Shown: positions 6,806 to 14,721 of the stretch, in pieces | How the letters are laid out: each line of letters starts with the position of its first letter | Position numbering within the stretch: position 1 is the stretch's first letter | Source of the DNA: an uncultured Hungatella sp. | Lineage (GTDB): Bacteria; Bacillota; Clostridia; Lachnospirales; Lachnospiraceae | Length of the DNA stretch: 22,190 bases | Assembly (NCBI GenBank): GCA_910577935.1 | Contig: CAJTOT010000049.1 | Location: forward strand, 1 to 22,190 | Reading direction: 5' to 3' | Made by a program: the position numbers and the translations under genes | Notes under the pieces: model-generated | Databases searched by the model: none | Seen by the model: the letters and a program-made list of their open reading frames with translations, nothing else | What the model was told of the DNA's origin: nothing

Positions 6806-7642
6806 TTATTTGCCCATATATGTCCGTATAATCTCCAGATACTCATCCGGGTAATACCCGATGTCTCCCGCGAACCGGGTCAGGGCGATGAGTCCCCCGT
6901 CCATCACCGGAACAGACGCCAGCATCCGGGCGTTGTCAGTCTTTAAGCCTCCGCCGTAGACCACATCCATGCCGCCTGTCACCTCTTTCACAAAGGCTCC
7001 GATGCGGGTAATGTACTCCTTGTCCGGCGGCACCTTCCCGGGCCCGATGGCCCACACAGGTTCGTAGGCGATGGTGACGCGGCTTTTGTCCACCCCCTCC
7101 AGGCCAGCCTCAAGCTGCTCCCTCAAGACCTCCTGCCACCTGGGCTGTTCCTCCGAAGTCTCGCCGATGCAGTACAGAACCGAAAGCCCTGCCTTCACCG
7201 CCGCCAGAATCTCCTTGTTCAGAATACGGTTCACCGCCGCCGTGTCACAGACCCCGGCCTCCGCCAGAATCCCCGCCTTGTCCCGCCGCTCCTCGCAGTG
7301 GCCGATGATGGCTCCGGCGCATCCTATGGCCTTCACGCTGTTGGCCGTCCGGTTGGTGGTGAAAGCGCCGAAATTGCCGCCTGCCGCCGTGTCCTCCCGG
7401 TACACGCCCTGGCACCCCACCTTCACCGGGCTGTTGGCGCATAGGGCAGACACCGCCGGAATCAGGTGGGCTTCCGGAAAATACATGACGAACTCCACTT
7501 CCTCTTTGTCATAAATCTTCAGCTGCTCCTGGGTGTGCTCCACAATATGGCTTCCCCATGTCTTCACCGGGGCGATGCCGTTGACCCCCCCAAACTCCCT
7601 GGGGATATCAAACCGTTTCAGGTTTAAAAATATATGCTTCAT
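6806..7642 (-). CDS. tpiA: Triosephosphate isomerase paralogue with altered phosphate loops
   Basis: (beta/alpha)8 enzyme of the TIM family, which interconverts DHAP and glyceraldehyde 3-phosphate. 278 aa against about 250 for standard enzymes. Catalytic residues are all present: Asn7 and Lys9 (LNLK), His115 (IGHCEER) and Glu194 (AYEPVWAIG). Loop 6 is close to standard. The phosphate-binding parts differ: loop 7 YGGSV is YGGGL, and the Gly-Gly of loop 8 (usually DGALVGGASL) is replaced in DGGLIALTRF. The serine after the catalytic His is Cys. The start has AAAGGAGG upstream. It stands between the phosphofructokinase and LarA-like genes, 89 and 30 bases away. Alternative: an isomerase for another small aldose/ketose, as known for tetrulose-phosphate isomerases of this superfamily. 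The fold is certain, the substrate is not. Confidence 0.85.
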   Translation of the reverse strand: MKHIFLNLKRFDIPREFGGVNGIAPVKTWGSHIVEHTQEQLKIYDKEEVEFVMYFPEAHLIPAVSALCANSPVKVGCQGVYREDTAAGGNFGAFTTNRTANSVKAIGCAGAIIGHCEERRDKAGILAEAGVCDTAAVNRILNKEILAAVKAGLSVLYCIGETSEEQPRWQEVLREQLEAGLEGVDKSRVTIAYEPVWAIGPGKVPPDKEYITRIGAFVKEVTGGMDVVYGGGLKTDNARMLASVPVMDGGLIALTRFAGDIGYYPDEYLEIIRTYMGK

Positions 7643-7731
7643 AAAAACCTCCTTTTTTGCCTTGAATCAAACCGCCTGAACCTCCGCGGCAGCCATGCTT
7701 TCTCCTGCTTCTCCCATCTCTTCCGGACCTC

Positions 7732-8922
7732 TTACTCCTGCCCTGCTTTCTCCCGGTACAGCTCCTGAAAATCGATATACTCCGGGATGGCGGCTCCTGT
7801 CAGAGGCCTGCACCACTGAAGGAACGCCTCGGTCACATCATTGCCCCGGTCATTGATATATTCCTTCGGAACCGGCTTCTCATAGAGCATAACCTCCTCG
7901 ATGGGAATCATGACCGCGGAGACCCGGTAGCTGTCGTCCGGGGTCTTCTCCCTGACAAAGCCCACCATCTTGCCGCCCTCTCCCCGGAGGGCCGCTCTTA
8001 AGGCCTCCCGGCCGGCCAGCACCGCCTCATCCCGGTCCACCGGGGACTGGAGCCTGATGGAGGCGCGGCCGCAGATTCCCGGCTTCTCGCTTCTGGCTTT
8101 GATTCCCAGCCGCCTGATTACCAGCTCCGCCAGATAGGCGCTCACATCTCCGTAGTAAACCGACCGCCCTGTCTGGAAGACAGGCGGCACAATAGGCTTT
8201 CCGTCCCGGCCCTTTAATCCCTCGCTGGCCACCACCACCACGCCGCCCTTCTCCTCATAGAGCTTCTTCACATCCTCCAGAAACTCTTCCTCACAGAATG
8301 GCCGCTCCGGCAGGTATACAAGATGGGGAGCGTCCCCCGGCTTTTTCCTGGCCAGCGCCGACGACGCCGTGATCCAGCCTGCATTGCGCCCCATGGCCTC
8401 CACCACGCACACGTGGATAGGGAGGGATTTTACGTCTACCCCCACCTCGGCCACGGTCTCTGACAGATACCGGGCGGCGCTTCCGTATCCCGGAGTGTGG
8501 TCTGTCACCGCGATGTCATTGTCCACGGTCTTGGGAATTCCCACAACGGTGATGCCGTGGTCCCTGCACGCCCGGTGGATCTTTCCGCAGGTATCCATGG
8601 TTCCGTTTCCCCCGTTTAAGAGCACGTACCTGATGTCATACTTCTCAAAAACCGCCGCCATGGCCTGGTAATCCTCCTCCTCCAGGGCATACCTGGACGA
8701 TCCGATGGCCGTGGCCGGCGTTGTCAGAAGCAGCTCCAGCTTCTCCCGGGGGTACTCCGCCAGATCCAGGAAGCTCTCCTTCAAAATCCCTTCGCTGCCG
8801 CCTATGGCGCCGTATACATGGTCAATTCCCCCCTGCTCTGCCGCCTCCATAATCACCCCGTACAGGGAAGCGTTGATCACCGCCGTGGGGCCGCCTCCGT
8901 GTACCACCAATACATTTGCCAA
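7732..8922 (-). CDS. 6-phosphofructokinase, PPi-type clade (donor uncertain)
   Basis: Phosphorylates the C1 hydroxyl of a ketohexose 6-phosphate (or analogue) in the cytoplasm. 396 aa, matching the longer clade often annotated as pyrophosphate-dependent. N-terminal loop GGGPTAVINASL; GGNGTMDT at 104-111; PKTVDND at 130-136 with catalytic Asp134; MGRNAGW at 178-184; Glu235 in SEGL. The residues that usually tell the phosphoryl donor disagree: Lys131 (position 124 of E. coli PfkA) is typical of PPi enzymes, but position 104 is Gly107, as in ATP enzymes, where PPi enzymes have Asp. The start is TTG at 8922, chosen because AGAGGAG lies nine bases upstream and the first beta strand begins there; the nearby ATG is out of frame. 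It follows pgi by 90 bases and precedes tpiA by 89, in the same direction. Confidence 0.87.
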   Translation of the reverse strand: MANVLVVHGGGPTAVINASLYGVIMEAAEQGGIDHVYGAIGGSEGILKESFLDLAEYPREKLELLLTTPATAIGSSRYALEEEDYQAMAAVFEKYDIRYVLLNGGNGTMDTCGKIHRACRDHGITVVGIPKTVDNDIAVTDHTPGYGSAARYLSETVAEVGVDVKSLPIHVCVVEAMGRNAGWITASSALARKKPGDAPHLVYLPERPFCEEEFLEDVKKLYEEKGGVVVVASEGLKGRDGKPIVPPVFQTGRSVYYGDVSAYLAELVIRRLGIKARSEKPGICGRASIRLQSPVDRDEAVLAGREALRAALRGEGGKMVGFVREKTPDDSYRVSAVMIPIEEVMLYEKPVPKEYINDRGNDVTEAFLQWCRPLTGAAIPEYIDFQELYREKAGQE

Positions 8923-9012
8923 CCTTCATTCTCCTCTCTTTTACATTGCCTGCTGTGCCTTTCACAGCCCTTCCTGTTCTCTTTTGGTCTGTCATGTCCG
9001 CCCTGTTCTGAG

Positions 9013-10269
9013 TCATCTCCCAAGCGCCGCGAACATACTCCGTTTATATTCTTCCACCCCTTCCTGGTCAAAGGGGTTGACGCCCATGAGTTCTCCCGAC
9101 ACCGCGCACGCCGCCATAAAATAGTAGTACAGCTCCCCGAAGGTCTTCTCCGACACCTCATCCGCCTCAAACCGGATGCAGGGAACTCCGCCTCCTCCGT
9201 GGGCCTCCCAGGTGGCTCTCTCCGCCGCCCGGTTGATATGGGCAAAATCCATGCCATCCAGATAGTCGAACCCGTCCCTGTACTCCGGGCACGGCTCCAC
9301 TGTCACCGACGCCCCAGGGTCCTTCACAGACACAAAGGTCTCTATCAGATTCCTTCTGCCCTCCTGCATGTACTGTCCGATGGAATGGAGATCCTCCGAG
9401 TAGACGGCGGCGGCGGGGAAGATTCCTCTCTTCTCCTTGCCCTCGCTCTCCCCGAACAGCTGCACCCACCATTTTGTAAAAAAGGCGTACCTGGGCTCAA
9501 AGGACACTATCATCTCGATGTCGTAGCCTCTTCTGTACAAAAGCTGCCGGACTGCGGCGTACCTTACCGCCGGGCTGTCCTCCCCGTTGTCCAGGCAGTC
9601 CTTCAAAGCCGCCTCCATCCCCTCCAGATACCGGTCCACGTCCAGCCCTGCCGCCGCCAGGGGCAGCAGTCCCACGGGGGTAAAGGCCGAGTAGCGGCCG
9701 CCTACAGGCACAGGGAACTCCAGGAACAGATATCCGTTCTCCAGCCCTATCTCCTCCAGCCTGGACCCTTTTGTGCCGGTGACAATGATCCGCCGGGCCA
9801 TCTCCTCCCTGCTGTAACGGCTTCCCATCCACTGCCTGAGAATCCGGAAATGGCTTCCCGGCTCCAGTGTCTCAAAGTTCTTGGCGATCACGTCCATATA
9901 GACGCTCTTTCCTTCTAATTTCTCCAGGGTCCTCTCAATGGTATAGGGAGACAATGTGTTGCCCAGGTACACGATCTCCGGTCCCCGGCGCTGCGGCAGG
10001 GCCTCGATCACCCCTCTCGCCGCCTGGTTGGAGCCGCCTACTCCCACAATCACAAACACATCTGCCCTCTCCCGGATCTCCTCCGCCTTCGCCTTGATCT
10101 CCTCCAGCTGCATCACGGAAGACTCCCTGGTTCTCCAGCCCAGCACCTGTTCCTTGTCTTCCCTTTCATACAGATTCCGGCAGACTGCCGCCGCCCTGGT
10201 TCTCAGCTCTCTAAGCTCTTCTCTGTCCAGGCAGCTCTCCGCCCTGCTGAGATCGACAATGATTCCCAT
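9013..10269 (-). CDS. pgi: Glucose-6-phosphate isomerase paralogue with altered phosphate loop
   Basis: Two-SIS-domain aldose-ketose isomerase. 418 aa, shorter than the usual 445-450 for Gram-positive enzymes. Catalytic landmarks are present: Arg192 in GGRYSAFTP, the base Glu274 in GESEGK, His295 in DLHSIGQ, and Lys409 in EEYKRSMF near the end. The first phosphate-site serine, Ser80 (VGVGGS), is kept. The main phosphate loop, normally SKSGTTTEP, reads AKNFETLEP (129-137): the leading Ser is Ala and two small hydroxyl/glycine positions are Asn and Glu. GGCGGAG precedes the ATG. It is the first gene after the nagA terminator and heads pgi-pfk-tpi-larA-like-fba. Housekeeping PGI cannot be excluded, but the changed loop argues for another substrate. 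Confidence 0.87.
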   Translation of the reverse strand: MGIIVDLSRAESCLDREELRELRTRAAAVCRNLYEREDKEQVLGWRTRESSVMQLEEIKAKAEEIRERADVFVIVGVGGSNQAARGVIEALPQRRGPEIVYLGNTLSPYTIERTLEKLEGKSVYMDVIAKNFETLEPGSHFRILRQWMGSRYSREEMARRIIVTGTKGSRLEEIGLENGYLFLEFPVPVGGRYSAFTPVGLLPLAAAGLDVDRYLEGMEAALKDCLDNGEDSPAVRYAAVRQLLYRRGYDIEMIVSFEPRYAFFTKWWVQLFGESEGKEKRGIFPAAAVYSEDLHSIGQYMQEGRRNLIETFVSVKDPGASVTVEPCPEYRDGFDYLDGMDFAHINRAAERATWEAHGGGGVPCIRFEADEVSEKTFGELYYYFMAACAVSGELMGVNPFDQEGVEEYKRSMFAALGR

Positions 10270-10314
10270 GGTTCTCCGCCTTTCTTTTCCTGTCTCCAGA
10301 TTCTATGCTCCGAT

Positions 10315-10358
10315 AAAAGAGAGGCCGCCGCAAAACAACATATTTCCACGGCAGCCTC
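10315..10358 (-). terminator. Intrinsic terminator after nagA
   Basis: Minus strand: GAGGCTGCCG (10349-10358), 18-base loop, CGGCGGCCTC (10321-10330), then TCTTTT. The 10 bp stem has one U-G pair. It begins 15 bases after the nagA stop and separates nagBA from the pgi run. I see no convincing -35 element between it and pgi (only a TAGAAT), so pgi may partly depend on read-through. Confidence 0.7.
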
Positions 10359-10372
10359 CTCCTGATGTCTGA

Positions 10373-11527
10373 CTAATATACGGTATACCGGCATTCTCCC
10401 TTTACGTAGACAGCCTCCACCCTGCAGCTTCCGCCCAGAACCACAAGGTTCCCGTCTTTTCCTTCCTCCAGGGAACCCACCTGGTCGAACACGCCGGTCA
10501 GCCTGGCAGGGTTCTCTGTCAGGAGAGGCACAATCTCCTCCAAAGGCCGTCCCGTAAACGCCAGCAGGTTCTCCAGGGCCTTCCCAGTGGTAAGAGTGCT
10601 TCCCGCTCTCACCCCGCTGTCTGCCAGCTTGGCGTCCCCGTCCTCTACCACCACGTCGTTGACTCCCAGCTTGTAGTTTCCGTCCGGGAGTCCGGCTGCC
10701 ATGATGGAGTCCGTCACCGCCGCCACCCGGTTCGTTCCCTTGGTTTTCAGGATCAGGCGCACGGTTCCCGGATGGAGATGGCGCCCGTCGCAGATTATCT
10801 CGCAGCAAACCCTGTCGTCCTCCAGCGCCGCCCCCATGATAGCCGGCTCATGCTGGTGCAGAAGCCTCATGGCATTGCATGTATGGGTACACGCCGCCGC
10901 GCCGCCGTCGATAGCTCTCCGGGCAGTCTCATAGTCCGCCCCGGAATGGCCGATGGCCACGGTCATGCCCAGGCGGCGGAGCGCGGGAATAAAGTCTTCC
11001 ATGCCCTCCACCTCCGGGGACACGGTAATATACCGGATCTCCCCGCCTGCCGCCTCCTGATACTCTCTCACCAGCTCCAAATCCGGCTTCCTGAGCAGGC
11101 GCTCCGGCATGGCGCCTTTGTACTCCCGGCTTAAAAACGGTCCCTCCAGGTGTATGCCCAGAAGACAGGAGCCTTTATGTTCCAGGGTTTTCCAGCGCCT
11201 GTACTCCCCTATGCACCGCAGAGTCTGCTCCCTGGTGTCCGTCAGAACGGAGCACAGCCACCCGGTGGTCCCCTGCTTTACATGGAACCGGCAGATTTTC
11301 TCCAAGTCCTCCGCCTTTGCCCCGTTCACATCCACCCCCACGGCTCCGTGGGTGTGAATGTCAAGAAATCCCGGAACAATCCGTCTCCCCGTCACATCCG
11401 CCACACAGGCGTCTGTCTCCGGCAAACCGGTCCCTATGCCGGCGATTATCCCGTCTCTCATCAGCAGGTCGGCGCGGACAAACTCATGCCCGCTGTACAC
11501 CTCCCCGCCTTTTAACAATACTGCCAT
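10373..11527 (-). CDS. nagA: N-acetylglucosamine-6-phosphate deacetylase family protein
   Basis: Amidohydrolase that removes acetate from GlcNAc-6-phosphate to give glucosamine-6-phosphate. Start at 11527: GGAGGTGA lies eight bases upstream, whereas the longer reading frame has none. 384 aa, the normal length. Visible motifs: DIHTHG (His58, His60), HLEGPF (Glu128), GHSGADY (His194), HTCNAM (His215), and TDS with catalytic Asp273 (AVTDSIMAAG). The arginine in the usual REPG motif, which contacts the substrate phosphate in the E. coli enzyme (R227), is His226 here (QHEPA); the second phosphate contact, His250 (DGRHLHP), is kept. It lies 34 bases downstream of the NagB-like gene. A deacetylase acting on another N-acetylated sugar is possible. 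Confidence 0.9.
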   Translation of the reverse strand: MAVLLKGGEVYSGHEFVRADLLMRDGIIAGIGTGLPETDACVADVTGRRIVPGFLDIHTHGAVGVDVNGAKAEDLEKICRFHVKQGTTGWLCSVLTDTREQTLRCIGEYRRWKTLEHKGSCLLGIHLEGPFLSREYKGAMPERLLRKPDLELVREYQEAAGGEIRYITVSPEVEGMEDFIPALRRLGMTVAIGHSGADYETARRAIDGGAAACTHTCNAMRLLHQHEPAIMGAALEDDRVCCEIICDGRHLHPGTVRLILKTKGTNRVAAVTDSIMAAGLPDGNYKLGVNDVVVEDGDAKLADSGVRAGSTLTTGKALENLLAFTGRPLEEIVPLLTENPARLTGVFDQVGSLEEGKDGNLVVLGGSCRVEAVYVKGECRYTVY

Positions 11528-11561
11528 ATCCGTCACCTCCGGAAAATCCATCCCTGCGTCA

Positions 11562-12383
11562 CTAGTCCTCCAGCCTGGCCACATACTCTGTAAAGGTCAG
11601 TGTGATATCTTGGTGGTCTCTTAAGAGGCTCACGGGAAAATCAGCCGTCTCCTCCCCGTACCCTGCCCGGCGCACCACCGCCCGGTGCCAGTTTCTGAAA
11701 CAGCCCAGGCGGATCTTCCTGGCATGGGCGATCTCGTAAATCCCCACGGTCACACAGTACTTCGGCATGTCCTCCAGGGCGCCGCCGAAATCCCCTATGG
11801 CGTTGGCAGCTCTTGTCTCCGGGCTGATGGCCAGCACCCGTGTCTTCTGCGCCAGGAACTCCTCCTTGGTCATCTGCGGGTCTGCCTCGTTAAACGCCAC
11901 GTGCCCGTTGATGCCGATGCCTCCGAAGGCGATGTCCACCCCCCCCAGCTCTTCGATCAGCTCCGGCACCCGCTCCGTATGGCAGGGGTCCGGGAATATC
12001 CGCTGATTCTCCGGCATCACCAGCTCCGGCCTGATCTTCGAGTACACCACCCGCTCCATAAAGCCCCGGAAGCTTAAAGGGTGGTCCATGGGAACCCACT
12101 GCCTGTCCTCATCTAAGTATTCGTCCATGTTGATAAACCACACGTTCTTTAAGCTGATCCCCTTCTGGTTGACCATATCCACAAAATAGGGGTACTGTCC
12201 CACCGGTCCCACGGGACAGATAAAGACCGTCCTTCGCCCCGCCCCGTTGTTGGCCTCGATCTCCTCCGCCATCTGCTCTGCCATCTGCCGGAACACGCTG
12301 TCGTTGTCCGCCATACAGAACAGAGGCATCTTGGGGGACGCCATCAGCTGTTCCTTGTTGTAGGTATAATATTCGTGACGCAT
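11562..12383 (-). CDS. nagB: Glucosamine-6-phosphate deaminase-like protein, divergent
   Basis: Deaminase/isomerase of the NagB fold, which turns glucosamine-6-phosphate into fructose-6-phosphate and ammonia. Start at 12383, with AGGAGG eight bases upstream; the ATG 21 bases earlier overlaps that site. 273 aa, similar to E. coli NagB (266). The active-site landmarks NMDEY (85-89) and GINGHVAFNE (157-166, His161, Glu166) are present; Asn instead of Asp in this motif is common in Firmicutes. The phosphate-binding loop usually reading TGGTP or TGSTP is PVGPVG (57-62). Of the later phosphate contacts in E. coli NagB, R158 is kept (Arg182), but K160 is Leu184 and R172 is Ile196. It precedes nagA by 34 bases and follows the response regulator by 82 bases without a visible promoter. 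A deaminase of an unphosphorylated or differently substituted amino sugar is a real alternative. Confidence 0.85.
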   Translation of the reverse strand: MRHEYYTYNKEQLMASPKMPLFCMADNDSVFRQMAEQMAEEIEANNGAGRRTVFICPVGPVGQYPYFVDMVNQKGISLKNVWFINMDEYLDEDRQWVPMDHPLSFRGFMERVVYSKIRPELVMPENQRIFPDPCHTERVPELIEELGGVDIAFGGIGINGHVAFNEADPQMTKEEFLAQKTRVLAISPETRAANAIGDFGGALEDMPKYCVTVGIYEIAHARKIRLGCFRNWHRAVVRRAGYGEETADFPVSLLRDHQDITLTFTEYVARLED

Positions 12384-12465
12384 AACTGTTATCCTCCTGT
12401 TCATAAATTCACTGCCCGGACCCGCCGCGCGGAATCCAAACCTCGTCCTCTCCGCCCCGCCGCTT

Positions 12466-13134
12466 TCACGAGAACAGATGGGAGATGTTCAGCTCCTGGA
12501 TCATGGACACGATCTCCTTGGTCCGGCTGCATCCGAATTTGCGCAGAAGCCCCTTGATCTGGGTCTTCACGGTGATCATCTCCACACACCGTATCCGGGC
12601 GATATCCTTCACCTTGTTCCCGTCCAGCAGAAGGCGCACAAGCTCCCTCTCCGCCGCGGTGAGCTGGGACACGTTGTTGATAAAAAACAACAGGCTCTGT
12701 TCCGACCGCTGCAGCCGGCTGTACTCCCGCATGATGGTCTCCTGAATCCGCGATTCCATCACCGGCTTGCCGCCGTAGGCGTTGCGGATGTGCTCCAGGA
12801 GCTCTTCCTCCGGACATCCCTTAACTATGTAGTCCACTGCCCCCGTCCCCATGGCGGTGATGATTGTCTGGTTGGTCTCGTGGGCGGTGAGATAGATAAT
12901 CTTCTGTCCCCGCCCCTGGTCTCTGATCTTCTCCGCAGCCCCGATTCCGGCGTTGATGGTCTCCATCTCGATATCCATCAGAATAATGTCCGCGTCTCTC
13001 ACCCTGGCCAGTTCCACCGCCTCCTGGCCGGTTTTTGCCTGCCAGGCGACCTCCATATCCTCCTGTCCCGCAATCAGCTCCCGCAGGTCCTCTCTGAGCA
13101 GTTCAAAATCATCTACAATTGCCACTTGAATCAT
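12466..13134 (-). CDS. NarL/FixJ-type response regulator
   Basis: 222-aa DNA-binding response regulator. Receiver domain 1-120: acidic pair Asp8/Asp9, phospho-acceptor Asp54 (LMDIEM), conserved Lys105 (YIVKG). C-terminal LuxR-type helix-turn-helix about 155-205 (LTAAERELVRLL, then VKTQIKGLLRKF); it is less canonical than most, with GNKVKDIARI in place of the usual S/N-KEIA stretch. It starts five bases after the kinase stop codon with only a weak AGGG upstream, indicating translational coupling. It probably forms a cognate pair with the kinase, and because nagB and nagA follow without a visible promoter, those genes may be part of its operon and regulon. Confidence 0.9.
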   Translation of the reverse strand: MIQVAIVDDFELLREDLRELIAGQEDMEVAWQAKTGQEAVELARVRDADIILMDIEMETINAGIGAAEKIRDQGRGQKIIYLTAHETNQTIITAMGTGAVDYIVKGCPEEELLEHIRNAYGGKPVMESRIQETIMREYSRLQRSEQSLLFFINNVSQLTAAERELVRLLLDGNKVKDIARIRCVEMITVKTQIKGLLRKFGCSRTKEIVSMIQELNISHLFS

Positions 13135-13139
13135 GTTTG

Positions 13140-14657
13140 TTACCCTAACCGTTTTCTTCCTTTCCTGGGTTCGTAGCGGGGGATCGCCACGAAAAAGCTG
13201 GTTCCTTCTCCCAGCGCGCTCTCCAGCTTCAATTTCCCCAGATGACTCCTCACAATCTCCCTCACATAGTGGAGACCCATCCCCCAGTTGGTATTGGTAT
13301 TTTTGCTGGTATAAAAAGGGTCGAATATCTTTCTCTGCTCCTGCTTGGTCATGCCCGGGCCGTTATCCCTGACCTCAAAGCCCACGTACAGCCTCTCCCC
13401 GTAAACCGTCATCTCCAGCCTCTCTTCATCTTTCTCTGACATTGCAAACGCCTCGTGGGCATTGGTGAGAAGATTGCACAGCGCCTCGCTCAAGTGCTGC
13501 TCATCTGCCAGCAGGGACTCCTCCAGGCTTCCGGACACCGCCACAGGCACCTCCGGATATTTCCTGTGAAACAGGGACAGGGCGGTATCCGCAATCTGTC
13601 CCGCCTTTACCGGGGACAGGAAAATGCTGCTCTGGCGGACGCTCTTGTACAGCTCCTCCATGCGTCCCAGCATGCTCTCGTTGACCTCCTCCAGCATCCT
13701 GGCGTACCCGGTCAGCTTTTCAAAGTCCGGCTGCCCCTCCTCCAGCTCCCGGTGCATCTTCTTGTACAGCACACGGTTGGAGAGCAGCTGATTCTTGATG
13801 CTGTGGACGAACACGGAGACTCCCATGGTGGCGGTGTCAAACTTTCTCCTGACGCTGATATCCTGCCGGCTCTCTTTCCAGTCGATGACCATATAGTTCT
13901 TCAGGTTCCAGAAGCCCGCCACCACCGAGATCAGGGTAAACCCTGTAAACAGATACCAGCCCTCCACGCTCATCAGAGAATTGGCGTACAGCCTGCCGCT
14001 GAAGCGCATGTATTCCACAGAGTAGATCTGGTAAACCTGCAGAGGGTCCTGGGTACAGTAGACAGCGTACTGGACCGTCACGCTGAGGATAAACACCATG
14101 ATGTAGCGAAACTGCTTCTTCAGATAGGGAATGGTAATATCTCTGTATTCCTTGATAATCAGAACCACTGCCGCTGCCAGATAGAGAAAGATCCACCCCT
14201 GGGTCAGCTTCATCAGCGCCCTCTGGAGACGGAACCTCCCCTTCACCAGGTGAAAAAATATGTCGGGATAGTAGACCGCCAGGCTCAGGGCAGGGAGAAG
14301 AAACACCGCCGCGCTCTTTCCCCTCAGCCGCAGAACCGGAGGCAGCATACTGTAGTGGACGGCGATGAGAAGCAGAAAAGCCGGAAACAGATAGCGTCCG
14401 ATGGCGATCATGTAGCCCAGCTTGCGCAGGGGAAAGATCAGATAAGAGAGGCGTCTCTGAATCCGGGTGTCAAAAAACAGAAACATCTTCTGTTCCGGGG
14501 ACAGTCCGCCTGTCTTTGCCAGGTAGATCATAATCCCCACAAACATGCAGATAAAACTGAAACAAAGCCCCAGAAGCCAGATGGTCTGCTGGTCGCGTTT
14601 TAAAAAGAACAGGGCCACAGAGGATACGGCCAGAAACACAAGCACAATCAAAAGCAT
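13140..14657 (-). CDS. Membrane sensor histidine kinase with seven predicted TM segments
   Basis: 505-aa inner-membrane kinase. About seven hydrophobic segments in the first 250 residues (roughly 1-19, 25-47, 80-103, 115-134, 152-168, 184-201, 228-250) form the sensor part with no large extracellular domain. Phospho-acceptor His285 in FVHSIKNQL; N box LLTNAHEAF (Asn399); G1 box DNGPGM (431-436); F box FDPFYTSK; G2 box NWGMGL (457-462). The H box FxHSIKNQ lacks the usual HExRTP and is like kinases of small cytoplasm-facing regulons. GGAGGG lies eight bases before the ATG. It heads a probable kinase-regulator-nagB-nagA operon behind an extended -10 promoter. The ligand is unknown; a sugar or product of the adjacent pathway is a reasonable guess. 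Confidence 0.9.
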   Translation of the reverse strand: MLLIVLVFLAVSSVALFFLKRDQQTIWLLGLCFSFICMFVGIMIYLAKTGGLSPEQKMFLFFDTRIQRRLSYLIFPLRKLGYMIAIGRYLFPAFLLLIAVHYSMLPPVLRLRGKSAAVFLLPALSLAVYYPDIFFHLVKGRFRLQRALMKLTQGWIFLYLAAAVVLIIKEYRDITIPYLKKQFRYIMVFILSVTVQYAVYCTQDPLQVYQIYSVEYMRFSGRLYANSLMSVEGWYLFTGFTLISVVAGFWNLKNYMVIDWKESRQDISVRRKFDTATMGVSVFVHSIKNQLLSNRVLYKKMHRELEEGQPDFEKLTGYARMLEEVNESMLGRMEELYKSVRQSSIFLSPVKAGQIADTALSLFHRKYPEVPVAVSGSLEESLLADEQHLSEALCNLLTNAHEAFAMSEKDEERLEMTVYGERLYVGFEVRDNGPGMTKQEQRKIFDPFYTSKNTNTNWGMGLHYVREIVRSHLGKLKLESALGEGTSFFVAIPRYEPRKGRKRLG

Positions 14658-14721
14658 TCCCTTTCCCTCCTCTCTCCGAGACGCGCTGGCTTCCCCCGGC
14701 GCTCATATGGCCTCTATAAAA

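Noticed and set aside
5282..12383. Direct claim of a sulfoquinovose (sulfo-EMP) pathway
   Set aside because: No sulfoquinovosidase, sulfolactaldehyde dehydrogenase/reductase or known SQ isomerase is visible, and the aldolase keeps its C6-phosphate residues. Kept only as one hypothesis among several.
13455..14603. Long plus-strand open frame (382 codons) opposite the histidine kinase
   Set aside because: It is antisense to intact kinase motifs; composition is again that of a shadow, and no motif was seen.
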